From contig NC_091941.1 in NCBI RefSeq assembly GCF_041260155.1, forward strand, positions 38,884,747 to 38,948,746: DNA of 64,000 bases, written 5' to 3'. Below the pieces are notes generated by a model. That model was not told the DNA's origin and did no database searches. It saw only the letters and a program-made list of their open reading frames with translations. How positions within the stretch are numbered: the first letter of the stretch is position 1; each line of letters begins with the position of its first letter. Made by a program: the position numbers and the translations under genes. The stretch is from Ptychodera flava. Taxonomy: Eukaryota; Hemichordata; Enteropneusta; Ptychoderidae. This document shows, piece by piece, positions 27,540-58,800 of this stretch.

Positions 27540-28075
27540 GCGCATAGATTATCACGGCTCCGTGAATTCTTCCCGATGCGAGATTTTGTTTAGTTGTGGT
27601 TACAAAAATACGGAAGGGCGCGCAGAAAAATATGAAACATCCTGATATCTCTGATATATATGTCTTGTATATGTAAGTCATGCAAAGGAAGGGCGTGCTG
27701 AAAAAAAGTCTGATATACCTAAAGTAATGCGCTCGAAGAGCACGCTGAAAAATATTGAACATACAGATATCTCTGATATATGTGTGCCTGATATGTTAAA
27801 GTCGGGCATGCTGAAAAATATGTCTGATTATTAAAGTTATGCGCCCGAAGGGCGCGCCGAAAAATGCAAGTGGATGAAATTTGTGGCTGATACGATGGAT
27901 TTAGGCAATGATGAGCCTGTGTCGAAATTCAAAACACACTGACCCCCCCCCCTATTGGGCATTTCAAAAACATGGTGACCCCCTATCACCAAAGTCAAAA
28001 ACAGGGTGAACCACCCCCCCCCCCCCCATGAATCCACCGCCCCCCCCCCCCGGGCCGAATAAACAGACCAGTCCC
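27540..28075 (-). repeat. Degenerate GGGCGCGCCGAAAAAT repeat, copy 1
   Basis: Roughly 70-bp periodic, diverged units contain CCCGAAGGGCGCGCCGAAAA or a variant, then TCTGATATAT. They are followed by poly-C-rich sequence with ACCCCCTAT and AACAGGGTGA. The same family in opposite orientation is found at about 50050-50250. No ORF of note. It is an interspersed repeat of unknown class. Confidence 0.6.
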
Positions 28076-28660
28076 TTAAGGACTTGAAACGTTTAATTAA
28101 ATACTGAGATTCAATTTAGCAAGAATGACTGTTTTTGTCAGTCACTGCTGAAAAACAGGAAAAAATACATGCAATTTGATAGCCGAATGAAAACATGCAT
28201 TTATCAGTTTTTTGAAGCATAATGCTCTTCATCTTCGTTAGTTTATCTTTATTGATTCTACCGCTCACGCTTTTCTGTGATGTTATGTAAAGTAGTGCAG
28301 TGTTCTGTACCAGCAAGTATGTACGATACAGCAATCACTGACAGTTGTCGTTGTATACGAATACATAAGAAATAGGATAAAAAATAAACAAATTAATAAC
28401 AATGACATTAGCGAAAAGTATTTTGGGAAATATGCTGTGAAGATGGGTGCATTTACCTGACATGTCTGTGGAACAAAATTTTCGAACCACCATTTGGCCC
28501 AATGCGTCATGTGAGGGCGCCCACAAACGGACGCGTCCGCTGCCTTGACAATTCGAACATTTCACAAGTTGGCATTACCGAACGACAAATATGGCAGTGA
28601 ACAAATTCACTGAACGTGTGAAGATGAAATACATTTGAATCGTGCGATCACTTCATCAAA

Positions 28661-47602
<18,942 letters not shown>

Positions 47603-47665
47603 TCTACAAGTTCACAGCATCGAAATTTCTTTTTTCTCGTTGTATTTCCATTGAACAATTTGTAG

Positions 47666-47671
47666 AATAAA
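47666..47671 (+). terminator. Candidate ADCY10-like polyadenylation signal AATAAA
   Basis: AATAAA 64 bases after the stop codon of the cyclase gene, followed by a short TATATATA/TTGT-rich stretch. It implies a very short 3' UTR. Confidence 0.6.
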
Positions 47672-47802
47672 CTCAAACACCATATATATATATTGTCAGT
47701 ATTTTCATCTTTTATATGAACTTAAGTGTTACTGTGTACATTATTTTTACGGTTCGATTAACACCCTTCCTTGACATTTACCGACGGGACCCTTGCGCTA
47801 AC

Positions 47803-47860
47803 CTTTACCCTAACGTAAGCCCTAATGCAAGCCCTAACATAAGCCCTAATGTAGCCTGTT
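47803..47860 (+). repeat. Degenerate CCCTAA-containing 13-bp repeat
   Basis: Four to five units of about 13 bp with core GCCCTAAYRYAA, starting ACCCTAACGTAAG. The core resembles the animal telomere motif CCCTAA but is spaced by GTAAG/GCAAG, so it is not a true interstitial telomere array. Confidence 0.6.
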
Positions 47861-48712
47861 TGAGAAATATTCAGGGGTTAACCCGTCCTGATACCATTTT
47901 AACCCTGTTTCCAAGACAAAGTTGGAAAAAGACTGGCCCGATAACTAACTGAAAAGACCACATTATGCCTAATAGATGCCCCTATTTACAAAAATAAAAC
48001 CAGCACCATTGCATTGAACTTGAAAATGAGGTTGTATTTTTCCCATCAAACAACGTGAACCCAGTATTCCACTGCAAGGACAAATATATGTTGTATAATC
48101 ATCTTCAATATCACACTCGTTGCCTTCCGCTTTTATCGTACAGTATCTTATTTCAACTAAATCCTTAACAAATCTTGTTGGAAGATATCATAGCATTACA
48201 TATGTAAACGTTTGTATTGCAGCAAACACATTAAATAAAATCATGAAACAAAGATGTTTGGTGCTATGTGTGATAGGTGCTAGCCACATAATGACAAAGC
48301 ACACGAAGATACCTCAGTACATTGCGAATGTTTCAGAAATCAGTTTATTCTGTATTATTTATGGAAGAACCGAAAAGGGCTATTGTGTCTTGCACAGCTG
48401 GATCACGAAGCTGTTGATAAGAAAAATGAGCTGCCCTGCTCATGCAGATTAGTTCTAACTGTGTCGAACTCAACAAACCTATGTATCATAGCAATTTAAG
48501 CAGGCTTTCAGGGAATTTTTTACCCCATAAAAATGGAAAAACGAACTGTTCGAAAAAATAAACGAATCATATTTTGTCAACCTTTGAACAATTACGTACG
48601 ATCCCTTTAGACCAGTACACAGAGTGTCAAAACAGTTAAAAGGACACGTCACGGTTTAAGGTAAAATGCGCAAATTGTACTACACATATTTTTACTTTAT
48701 TGTTATGTTTAA

Positions 48713-49064
48713 GGTAGAATGCACCTCGGGAACAGATATTCGGACTCTCAAACTTCTACGATTCCTTTCTGATATACCACTTGTGAGGGTTCATTTTTAA
48801 ACTCTTGGTGTCAGAAAACTTTTCACTGGCTTAGTTTTTTCGAAATTCGAAAAGTTGTTTTTTTCTCAATAGAGTAAACACAGCGATGGCGGCCATTTTG
48901 GATTTTAAATATCAAAAATCTCGGATTATTTGTTTCTCTAGTACCAAAATTTGGAAGGTGACCCCAGATTTTTATTCTTGATTTTGAAAGAGATTGGTTG
49001 AAAGATTCCTTAAGGAAAATTTGAGCAAAAGTTTAACTCTTTTACTTTCGAGGCGCATACTACC
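48713..49064 (+). mobile_element. MITE with TTAA target site, copy 2
   Basis: A 352-bp element starting GGTAGAATGCACCTCG and ending CGAGGCGCATACTACC, with TTAA directly on both sides (48709-48712 and 49065-49068). The terminal inverted repeat is about 16 bp with two mismatches. The intact TTAA duplication and cleaner ends show this copy is younger than the one at 36880-37190. No ORF. Confidence 0.8.
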
Positions 49065-50049
49065 TTAAAGGGGGACTCGCATTGATGCTCCAAAGGATGA
49101 AACACGCCGGCATAAGATCCCTTAATTGACAAACTCCGCTTCCTTGATAGTTGTTTCCTTTGCATCTACTAAACAAATTGTTCTTAGAAAAAACTTAAGT
49201 CTTTCCTTCGGATAGAATAACTTCTCCTTTTTCCGACTCTGAGTGTTGTTTGTTTTGTTGGTTTTTTTTTAAATAGCGCAAAATCAGCAGCAAATACACT
49301 TACATTGAAGATTTTCTTTGTTTTTAATCGGCAACGTAATCTTGTAAACACGTGAATTAGATAGTACACTTATCGTAGAAATTTGTTCATATTTCGTGAT
49401 ATATACTTCCAATGATCAAGCCTTACTCTTCACAAAGCTGATATTCGGGGTCTGAATTTTAGATTTCTCGAATATTGATTCGTAAAATCGGTCGCATCTC
49501 AAATTGTCCTGCTAGAGAAAATGGAGGTACATTATTTCTCATGTCCTCAACTTTTTATACCCTACGTCCTACCACAACTGTTTGTTCGAATTTTTGCACA
49601 CGTTGATTAAATGAAGACGCTGAACTGAGGATCTAGTTTCAGGTAGATTACAGTATCTTTCATTGCACAAATTTTGAAACAGCAGATTAATGGCTCTCTT
49701 TAATTTACATTTAATGGCAGAAAGTTTGGGGGGAGAGAATAAATGAATAAGCATCAGATACGTCGATCAATTAATGTCTTCTGTAATTTAAGAGGGTTGG
49801 GTTCAAAAATTATAACGTAGGGAAAGCGTGGTGTAACATTTGAGACAAGGGGTAAAGGGGAGGATAAGGGGCCGTCATGCCCCAAAGCCTCCAGCTTACA
49901 TCCCTTCGTAATAATACGAAGGGGCCTTCTGGGGGAGGAGGGAAGCGTCCGAGAGATTGCCTTTGGAAAAAATATCATGCAAAAGATGGCAGGAAAAATA
50001 AAAAAAGATTGCCGGCAGATATAATTTTAATGCAGTTACTTTTAATAAG

Positions 50050-50250
50050 TCTTTACTTAAAATTTTCGGCGCGCCCTTCAGGCACCCTTTTTATGACATC
50101 TTTAATTTTCGGCGTGCCCTTCTGGCCACACCATTTTTGTAATATCTTTCAATGTCGGCCCGACCTTCGGGCTCCTTATTTTCATAACATCTTCCATTTT
50201 TTGGCGCACCTTTTAGTCACGACGTTTTGTAACATCTGAATTCATTACAA
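50050..50250 (+). repeat. Degenerate GGCGCGCCCTTC repeat, copy 2
   Basis: Three to four diverged units of about 65 bp, each with TTTTCGGCGCGCCCTTC or a variant, then TTTTTATGACATCTTTAA. This is the reverse complement of the family at 27540-28075. It marks a dispersed repeat present on both sides of the cyclase gene in opposite orientation. Confidence 0.6.
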
Positions 50251-52212
50251 TTTATTTCATTTCATGCCCTGATTTGATTAATATTTTAACTCACACTTTT
50301 GCTGTTGTTTTACATGTACCCAATGTTTCAATTTGAAACATTAAGTAGCATTGTTCACTTGTTGTGGTTCTGCTAAAGTTTCTCATCCTTACACCCGAAA
50401 ATATCTTGAATACTCAGTTCAGCTTGTCCACACAGTCTTCACTGCATATCAAGTATTTGTTGTACATAAAGTGGTTCCCGCACTCACCTCATTATTGAAT
50501 GTTTCAACAACAACCCTTCTCCGACTTCTAACAACTTTCATCATAATATTGCAATGCAATGTGACGAGGGTTGGATGAGGGTGAAAGACTTTGCCGTAAA
50601 ATACCTACTTATCTTTAATTTTTGATATATGTCGTCCTTCAAAGCATAGTATAGGATACAACTGTTATTATAAGCTGCATTCCAAAATGAATGGCCACGC
50701 CTTGAATTTGAACCAATATATCACATAAAACTTTTGAAACATTAGAAATCCCAAGCACTTCTTTAGTATAATTATACAGATGCAGAAGCTGTATTTTGCA
50801 TTAATTTGCATTTCTTTGCATTAAGTAGTGAAACAAATAGAATTTTTTTCCAATGGGATATTCACTTGTCTCTTTTGACACGATAATATGGGAATCATGC
50901 TGTGTCTAATCATAGACTCTACTGTCTATGGTGTAATATATGTTGAGCCTTCATGAAAACGCTGTTAAAACACTCAAAACGTCTACAAAATAACCCCATT
51001 TTAATATACAAACTTCAAAATTTTCTGTTGTAGGTCAGAGGGGGAGCACCCCTCCTAACCACCCTCAAATAACTGGATTAATTGTGCCATTTCAGTATTT
51101 TACTACCTCTATGCATTTGCAGTCTTTCAAATCTTTAGTCAGTTTGTGCCACATGCTTTAGCCCACTACTGAGAACAAAGTTCATCACTAAAAGTGGTAG
51201 TGGTTTTCTTACATATTTAGACCTCGATGACTTCTTATTTGTCTCCATCAGTAATTTTGTTTTATTAAAGGATACTTCTATTTTTCCAACTTTGTGACAG
51301 CTTCCTGGACCAGATGTTGTTTGCCTAAAACTTACCGTAAGTACTGATATTGTAGCGAAAAAAATTCTCTGGATGGGGAATTGGAAAAAAAGATGCTAGA
51401 ATTCACACAGTTGAAAAAAATTCCAGGTGAAGCAAGGAGAAAAAAATATTCTCCAGAGTCAATCTCCGAGCCCCCCCCCCTCGAATATCAAATGGTCCAC
51501 CCCTTTATAGGCCTAACGAAACTCTGCGTAACAACTCGCTCATCATCCATGTAAGCCAAACATTACGTTTGGATTAATATTAACCAGCTAGTCTGATTAA
51601 TAATAAATCTGCAAGTTTGTTAAGCGCGCTCATGAACAAAAGTTGCATACCAGCTCGTTCAATAACTAAAAGGGGGGGAAATAGTCAACTTGGTTAGGGA
51701 AAATTACATCAGTATCTCAAGGTGTCTCCTGTCAAAAATAACACTTTTGTTTATTCTCGTGTCATTGGAAAAAGGAGTTTGCAGTTCACCTTATAGGTAA
51801 TGAAAACAATTAATTCAGTAACTCTGGTGCGTTTTAATGTTTCGAAACATGCATGGCGTTCATGCACATTAGTGTGAGTGAAAACATAAGTCTCACAGTT
51901 TCTACGAGAAAGCAGGCTCCATTTTAGATGAATGAATTATTTGAGCTGTTACAGAGAAAATGAATTTCTCATTTTGAAGCTTACGTATCTCGTTTGGTAT
52001 TTCACAAAAATCATTTATCTGTTGGATGGGTTTTTCCTTAAGTTTTTTGCCGTTTTCCTTGATTCGCACATCGATCAGATATTGTAATGTGGAGCAAGGA
52101 GCAAATATGTTTATAATGAACAGCGCCATCTAGTGTTTGCACGGCTACGAAGTTGAAAGGTCAAAATCACCATTACCCTGTCCAGGATCACTGATCGCAG
52201 GTTCTCGACAGT

Positions 52213-55200
52213 ATGATGTGGTACGGGTGTGGACAACAGCAAATGCTCTTTAATCTGCTCGCTCTAGTCATCTTTATGAGTTTTCCATCGTGTACCCCAA
52301 AGTTGCAAAGGTAAAAATATAATGTGAATGATTTTAGTATGGTTTGAGCGCTTCATCTCATAGAACATCCTAGCTCTGCATGGCAGGGCTGTGTGTTATG
52401 TTACCGGCGTTATATACGGCCTCCCACCACAAGCCGGTAAGACACAGCCCTGCCATGCAGAGCTAAGAACATCCATGTTCAGCTGAACGAGTCGCAACGC
52501 GTCGTTGCAGTCTACACAATTGCCGCAGTTCCGAAGCCCACAACTTTCCCTGGCAACACCCCCTCCCTTCCAGTTTTTCCTCACCACCCAAAATCGGCGG
52601 GTAAATTTGTGGGCCACGGAACTGCAGCAAGCTCTGAGACGTATGTTGTTGGTCGTTACTGCCATACTGGCATGACTAGCGACTTCTGTGCCCCACCACA
52701 CAAAATGACATTGAAAAGTTGTGGGCCACTCTCTGAATCGGAGCCAGCCCCTGGAGGCGCAGCTGGTAACAACATACTGGCCCAATACTTGAACACAGAT
52801 AGCTATCTCTCCGGCTTGTGTGTTATCGGCTATGTAGGCCTCTATAGCCAGTAACACACAGTTCTTTCATGCAGGGGTCCGGACACTTTGCACCGAAAGC
52901 AGTTCGCCCCATACAACTTTGTACAAAAACCACCTCGTCCCAAGTACTATTTCGTCCAACACCACTTCACCCCAAGTACCACCAGGTACTAAAACCACTT
53001 TGCCCCAGTATAATACCATCATAATACTACCAACTCATCCTAAAACCACAATGCCACAATGTATCAACATGTTTTTACCTACAACTTGGAAGCATTAATG
53101 TGTCAGGACATTTTGGCTACCACGAACCATTTATTCTTGCATGAAACCATAAACGGTATATAAGAAAAAAGAAAAACGCAAACTACTAAATGCTACAACT
53201 CAGGTGCTGTGCACAAAATTGCATGATGTCATTTTCTCGAAATGTTTACACTTTAAAGATTTCAGTCCTAAGATGATAGAAAGGTGATGAAAACTTCGAT
53301 GGCAGTGGTTGGTTATTTTCAGCTTTACCAGTTGGTGATAAGTTTCGGGCAATTCGGCCAAAGTGGTGTCGTTTTAGGGGTGAAATGGTTTGGGGCGATG
53401 TGACTTTTTGGGTGAAGAGTTTTTGGTACGAGGTTGTTTTGTTGCGAAGTGGTTTTGGTGCGAAAGGGTATGGGACGAGATGGTATGGTGGGAAATGGTT
53501 TTGATGCGAAGTGTCTGGGAACCGCAATGCAGAGCTTTCCCTTTGATTGCTACCACAATGAGGTCAGACACTCATACCTTCTGCCAGGCCATGTATTGCA
53601 CAAAGTGACATCGTTGTGTAAAACCCTTTGGCCAGAACCACTGATCATAAATTTCCTCAGCTACAAGTTTTTAACAGTTTATGTATCGATCACTTCAGTT
53701 AGGTTCTCTAAACACATTTGACGACTCTGTCATCATGCTAATATGTATTGTCAGGGTGGTTGGCGGGGCCGAGATCTCTTGTATTCCCATGTATTGTGAG
53801 CACAATGATGAGTGATTGAATCAAACAAGAACACTCTCTATGGAGCAAAATGTCTTTGCAGTTCGTTTTTTTTTTTTACAACTATTTCCAGCAAGATGTA
53901 TCGATCACATGTCATTTGGGTATTACAAATTCAACCTATGGTGTTCAAATGTTTTGCCTTTAATATATCAAGCTAGACAAACATAGACAGCTATACAATG
54001 CATACAGCTCCGTGCATTCTGAACTTTGCATCCAGACTCCACTGCAGACAATGCTAAGGACTCACAGACCTCTTTGCAGGGATAGGACAGCTTTTAATCA
54101 GAATGTTTTTGTCATCTTTTGCCTGTAAGATGTATGATACCCAATGTGCAATGACGAATTGTTAATGTGTATTAGCAGTATGTGCACCTTGGTCAAGTTT
54201 TGTACATTAAATTTCTAATGATTGTATTTCAATATTTGCAGCCATGATCCTGAGTGTCACTATGATATCGACACTCTTTGGACAAAGGAGGTTGGTACAA
54301 GTGCGTTTGCAAGCACTCCCCTCATAACAGACGTCAATTCTGATGGGTTCCTTGACATCGTAGCCGCTACATTCACAGAAGAGGTCACAGTAATAGAAGG
54401 GAAATCTGGTCAGCCAATCCCTGGAAGTTACTGGCCATTCAGTCTTCAGGACAGTTCATTCCATGCAAGTCCAATACAGGTAAGTACATCATCATTCATT
54501 TGTAGATGGCTGGAAAAAATGCTGTAGAATTGGATTCAAAATTAATCACCATTTTAAGCTGAGAAATGATCCCTGACATCAGTAACCTAACCAGATGTTA
54601 TTATGAGAACTTGGCAGAATCTGCTTGTTCCATCGTTGCAAGAACATAAGCAATGCATCGCCCTAACTTCACAAAACAAAGTACTTGTATCATCACCTCT
54701 ATGAATTGCTATCCCAAATTGTCACTGGACATTGCTATGAAAGTTTATATTCATGTACCCTGTGTGTAGAAACAGTCACATAGGTCAAAGGGAATTACCA
54801 GGCGTGAAAATTGTATTGTATTACATCTTGACACATCAGAATCATATTTTACCTCATCGTAAGATGTCCTGCTCTGTTACAAAGTGATAAGTAACTGTTG
54901 CATCAGTTGCTATGCAGTTTAGATCTGAGTGTTTTTTTTCTAGACATACAATAAAATGATCAGTCATACATGTATTACTGCCTGGGATTTTCTTTTGAAT
55001 GTATTTTCACCTATTTTATATTTTGAAAGAGAAAGCACACTTTTATGTCTTTATTTTATTCTTGTCAAAATACATGCACATTCCACTGTGTTATCCTCAA
55101 TTCAGACAACTCATTATAAGCGTTTTGTTTAAAATGTAGTATGATTACAACAAAGATGGAAAAATGGATATCTGTTTGTGCACAAGTAATGGAGAGATTG

Positions 55201-55799
55201 TCTTCTTTGAAAGCCATGGAACATTGATGTATGGAGAAACACTAAAAGTAAGTAATATAAGGTTATTCCCAAAATACCAAGATTCATGTCCGAGTACATC
55301 GTGCAGTGGAGGTATTGTCCTCGACACTACGCATCTCGGACAATACTGAAGCGTACGATGTACTCACACACTGTACTGAGCAATCACAAGCAGACAAGCA
55401 GGAACGCGCTGAGCAAGTCCGCTAAGTGGGCAGAATGAAATTTCAAACTGCGCTGCGCAGTGTACATGGTAGAAATTGTATGTCAGCAGCATAATTTCAC
55501 TCAAATTCACAGGTTTTGGACAGACCACGATTTGTTTTTTTGTAAAAAATGTAAAACTCTCTCCTTTTTCTCTGTGTTGACGTAAAGAGGTTTTGAGGTC
55601 AAAGGTCAAATAGCATCCAATAACACCTAAAGTTATTGTACTCTGCGTCTTCTGATACTGAACTTAGTACTGTACAACAAAACCCCATAGGTTACAGACG
55701 CAGGTGTATAATAATGTATTGTAAACCACCTTACATCTAGGTGTACTTTATATATATATTGTATTGTATTGGTATAGAGGTATTTCATTATCTTCTTTT

Positions 55800-55853
<54 letters not shown>

Positions 55854-58800
55854 TAGGTGTACTTTAAATATGTATTGTATTGTATTGGTATAGATGTATT
55901 TCATCATCTTCTTTTCATATATATATATAATATATATATACATTCATTCATTCATTCATTCTTTATTTGTCATGTAATAGTTACATAATATTTTGTGTAC
56001 ATTGGCAGAAGACAAAAAAAAATTAATATAATGCATAAAGACTAAATATACTTATAATTACCTACCCATACATTTACACAAACACGCAATTTTTAATGTA
56101 ATTTAGAGCACCTTAGAAGCTTATATGCCCATTTTACAGATATATATGTATCTATCTGTACGCACACACATAAATAAAACACATGTGTGTCTTCTCCAGG
56201 GAGTTCAATGTTCATTGTAGTACCACAGAGCATTATAAACAGAAATGAATACATATGAAGTACACAGGATACCTAAGTGGGGAGCGTATCATTGATACCA
56301 TTCTTCATCTTTCAGGTTCCTAACCTTGCTGTAGAAAGATACTGGTACAACAAGGAATTATCCTACAACTACAGAAACATACGAGATGTGATTTTGAAAT
56401 CCTACATACCAGATGTAAGTTAATATGACAAAGATGTATATTGCTCATTTAAATTTGTTATGTTATTGTTCAATTTGTTATATTTTGTCATACTATGTGA
56501 TGCGCACTCTGACTCTGTACATGAAGGTCTGCATCCAGTTAAAAAGCCAACATTCTGAAAATGATGCAACAGGCAAAATTACAGTGTAATTTTAGAGCAC
56601 CTTAGAAGCTTATATGCCCATTTTACAGAGTTAATATAATTTTCTTGAATGTAAAGATGATAGTCAGTAAGATTTGATAGCTGGATCCATCATTTTCACA
56701 TTGCACTAGCATTGCATTGATAGTAAATAACAAATTACAAAACAGTGTGCACTCTAAAGTAGATTGTACAGACAATGTGTTTACACTGTGTATACCTGCG
56801 CACTAAGGCATAAGCACACAGACTATGAAGCATTACAATTGTAACTTCAGAGATGGAGGTGAAAACTGACAAACAAAACTGCTAAAGTGACTTTGACTAC
56901 CATTTTCTCTCTTCTAAATGAGTGAAAACTGTTTATTTTGAATCAAAATCTCCCAAGGGTGAAGTCAGTCTTTGTATTTTGTTAACTGCTTCCTTGAACA
57001 TAACAGTAGATTAAAAGTGAGCATTTCTCTGACCTTGCAGCAACCATGTGCTGAGAGTCTTACCAACCCACAAGAGGATCCCCTATGGTCCCGTCACCAT
57101 GGTGACTGTCATGCAGGATTGATCCTTAATGGGCAGTATGTCAGCATTGATTCACACATCCTGTCAACACCAGTCATTGCAGACTTGAATAATGATGGAG
57201 TGACAGAGGAGTTGATAGTGACAGTCACTTATTATTTTGATGGAGAATTCTACAGGTTAGTTTTGTGTGTCCACCACCTTGTAAAGAGTTTAACATCTCA
57301 ATCCAGACATGCAGTTGTCAATATACTGAGATCATATCAGTGTTTGTTTGTAATTTGCTAGATATAGTATATTAACAAATAAACTCCTCGTTGCAAAATT
57401 GTGACAACCATGCTAATTCCAACTTCCCACATACCCTTTTACTTAATCAACTATTTTAGGGGCCCAAGCCGACCGGCTGGGCCCCTATTGGTTTTATAGG
57501 AGTTCAACTTTCTTCTTCTTCTTCTTCTACTTCTTCTTCTTCTTCTTCCGCTCTTTTTTTGTCGACCTAGAACTCAAACACCGCTTACCGCAAACTTCTA
57601 AAACTTGCAGGGCTAATAGGTACCTATGAGATCTCGTGCACCTGGGTATAGAAATTTTGAATAGTCGCGCGACCTGGCGGCCATCTTGAATTTTCGAAAA
57701 ATACCGATTTAATTTTAAAAATCTTCTTCTCCAGAACCAACATACAGATTTAGCTGAAATTTTACTCATGTCATCCTTAGAGTGATCTCTTTCAAGTTTG
57801 CGAAATACGTTTGGATCGGTCACGTGATTTGGCCGCCATCTTGGATTTTACGAAAATCGCAATTTAATCATTAAAAATCTTCTTCTCCAGAACCAACACA
57901 CCGATTTAACTGAAATTTTACTCATGTCATCCTTAGAGTGATCTCTTTCAAGTTTGCGAGAGACGTTTGGATCGGTCACGTGATTTGGCCGCCATCTTGG
58001 ATTTTACGAAATCGCAATTTAATCATTAAAAATCGTCTTCACCAGAACCAACACACAAATTTAACTGAAATTTTACTCATGTCATCCTTAGAGTGATCTC
58101 TTTCAAGTTTGCGAGAGACGTTTGGATCGGTCACGTGATTTGGCCGCCATCTTGGATTTTACGAAAATCGCAATTTAATCATTAAAAATCTTCTTTTCCA
58201 GAACCAAAACACCGATTTGACTGAATTTTTCCTCATGTCGTCCTTAGAGTGATCTCTTTCAAGTTTGCGAAAGACGTTTGGATCAGTCACATGATTTGGC
58301 CGCCATCTTGGATTTTACGAAAATCGCAATTTAATCATTAAAATCTTCTTCTCCAGAACAAACACACTGATTTCACTGAAATTTTACTCATGTCATCCTT
58401 AGAGTGATCTCTTCTAAGTTTGCGAAAGACATTCGGATTGGTCACATGATTTGGCCGCCATCTTGGATTTTACGAAATCACAATTTAATCATTAAAAATC
58501 TTCTTCTCCAGAACTAACACCAAAATCTTTTCGCAAACTTTATAGGCCATACTTCTTTCAAGGAAATGAACCGGGCAGTTTTGAGAAGAAAATTTTTAAG
58601 CTATTATTGTTCATATTTTTCAATGACCTTTGACCTCCCCTATACCTCTGCAGCTACGCTATACAAATGGCTTATTCTGGCCTATGTAAGAGTCATATCT
58701 AATTCTGGGCAATCTAATAGAGCTAGAGGTCAGATTTTTGGTATATAGGGATAACTACGAAAAACAATTTTTTTAACAAAATGTCACATGACTTTGATAA

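Larger units (their letters stand above)
26189..28660. other. EXO1 to ADCY10-like intergenic region
   Basis: No coding exon is recognised. It contains a GC-richer patch (about 26985-27120) with an X-box-like palindrome, and a degenerate tandem/interspersed repeat (about 27540-28075). Any 5' UTR exons of the downstream cyclase gene would lie here. Confidence 0.6.
47603..52212. other. ADCY10-like to DEX1-like intergenic region
   Basis: No supported exon. It contains the cyclase 3' UTR and poly-A signal, a degenerate CCCTAA-like array (about 47803-47860), a TTAA-flanked MITE (48713-49064), the second copy of the GGGCGCGCC repeat (about 50050-50250), and AT-rich sequence. Frames such as 48120-48452 have no recognisable homology or gene-like composition. 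The last 300 bp must hold the DEX1-like promoter unless there is a distal non-coding exon. Confidence 0.6.

Noticed and set aside
47803-47860. Interstitial telomere array
   Set aside because: CCCTAA cores are separated by unrelated bases in a 13-bp period; not a true hexamer array.
48120-48452. 110-codon plus-strand frame between the cyclase and DEX1-like genes
   Set aside because: No homology recognised, no coding-like composition, no splice partners; of a length expected by chance.
52396-52857. Overlapping 153- and 81-codon frames on opposite strands
   Set aside because: They coincide with the palindromic fold-back element, where one strand being open forces the other to be open.
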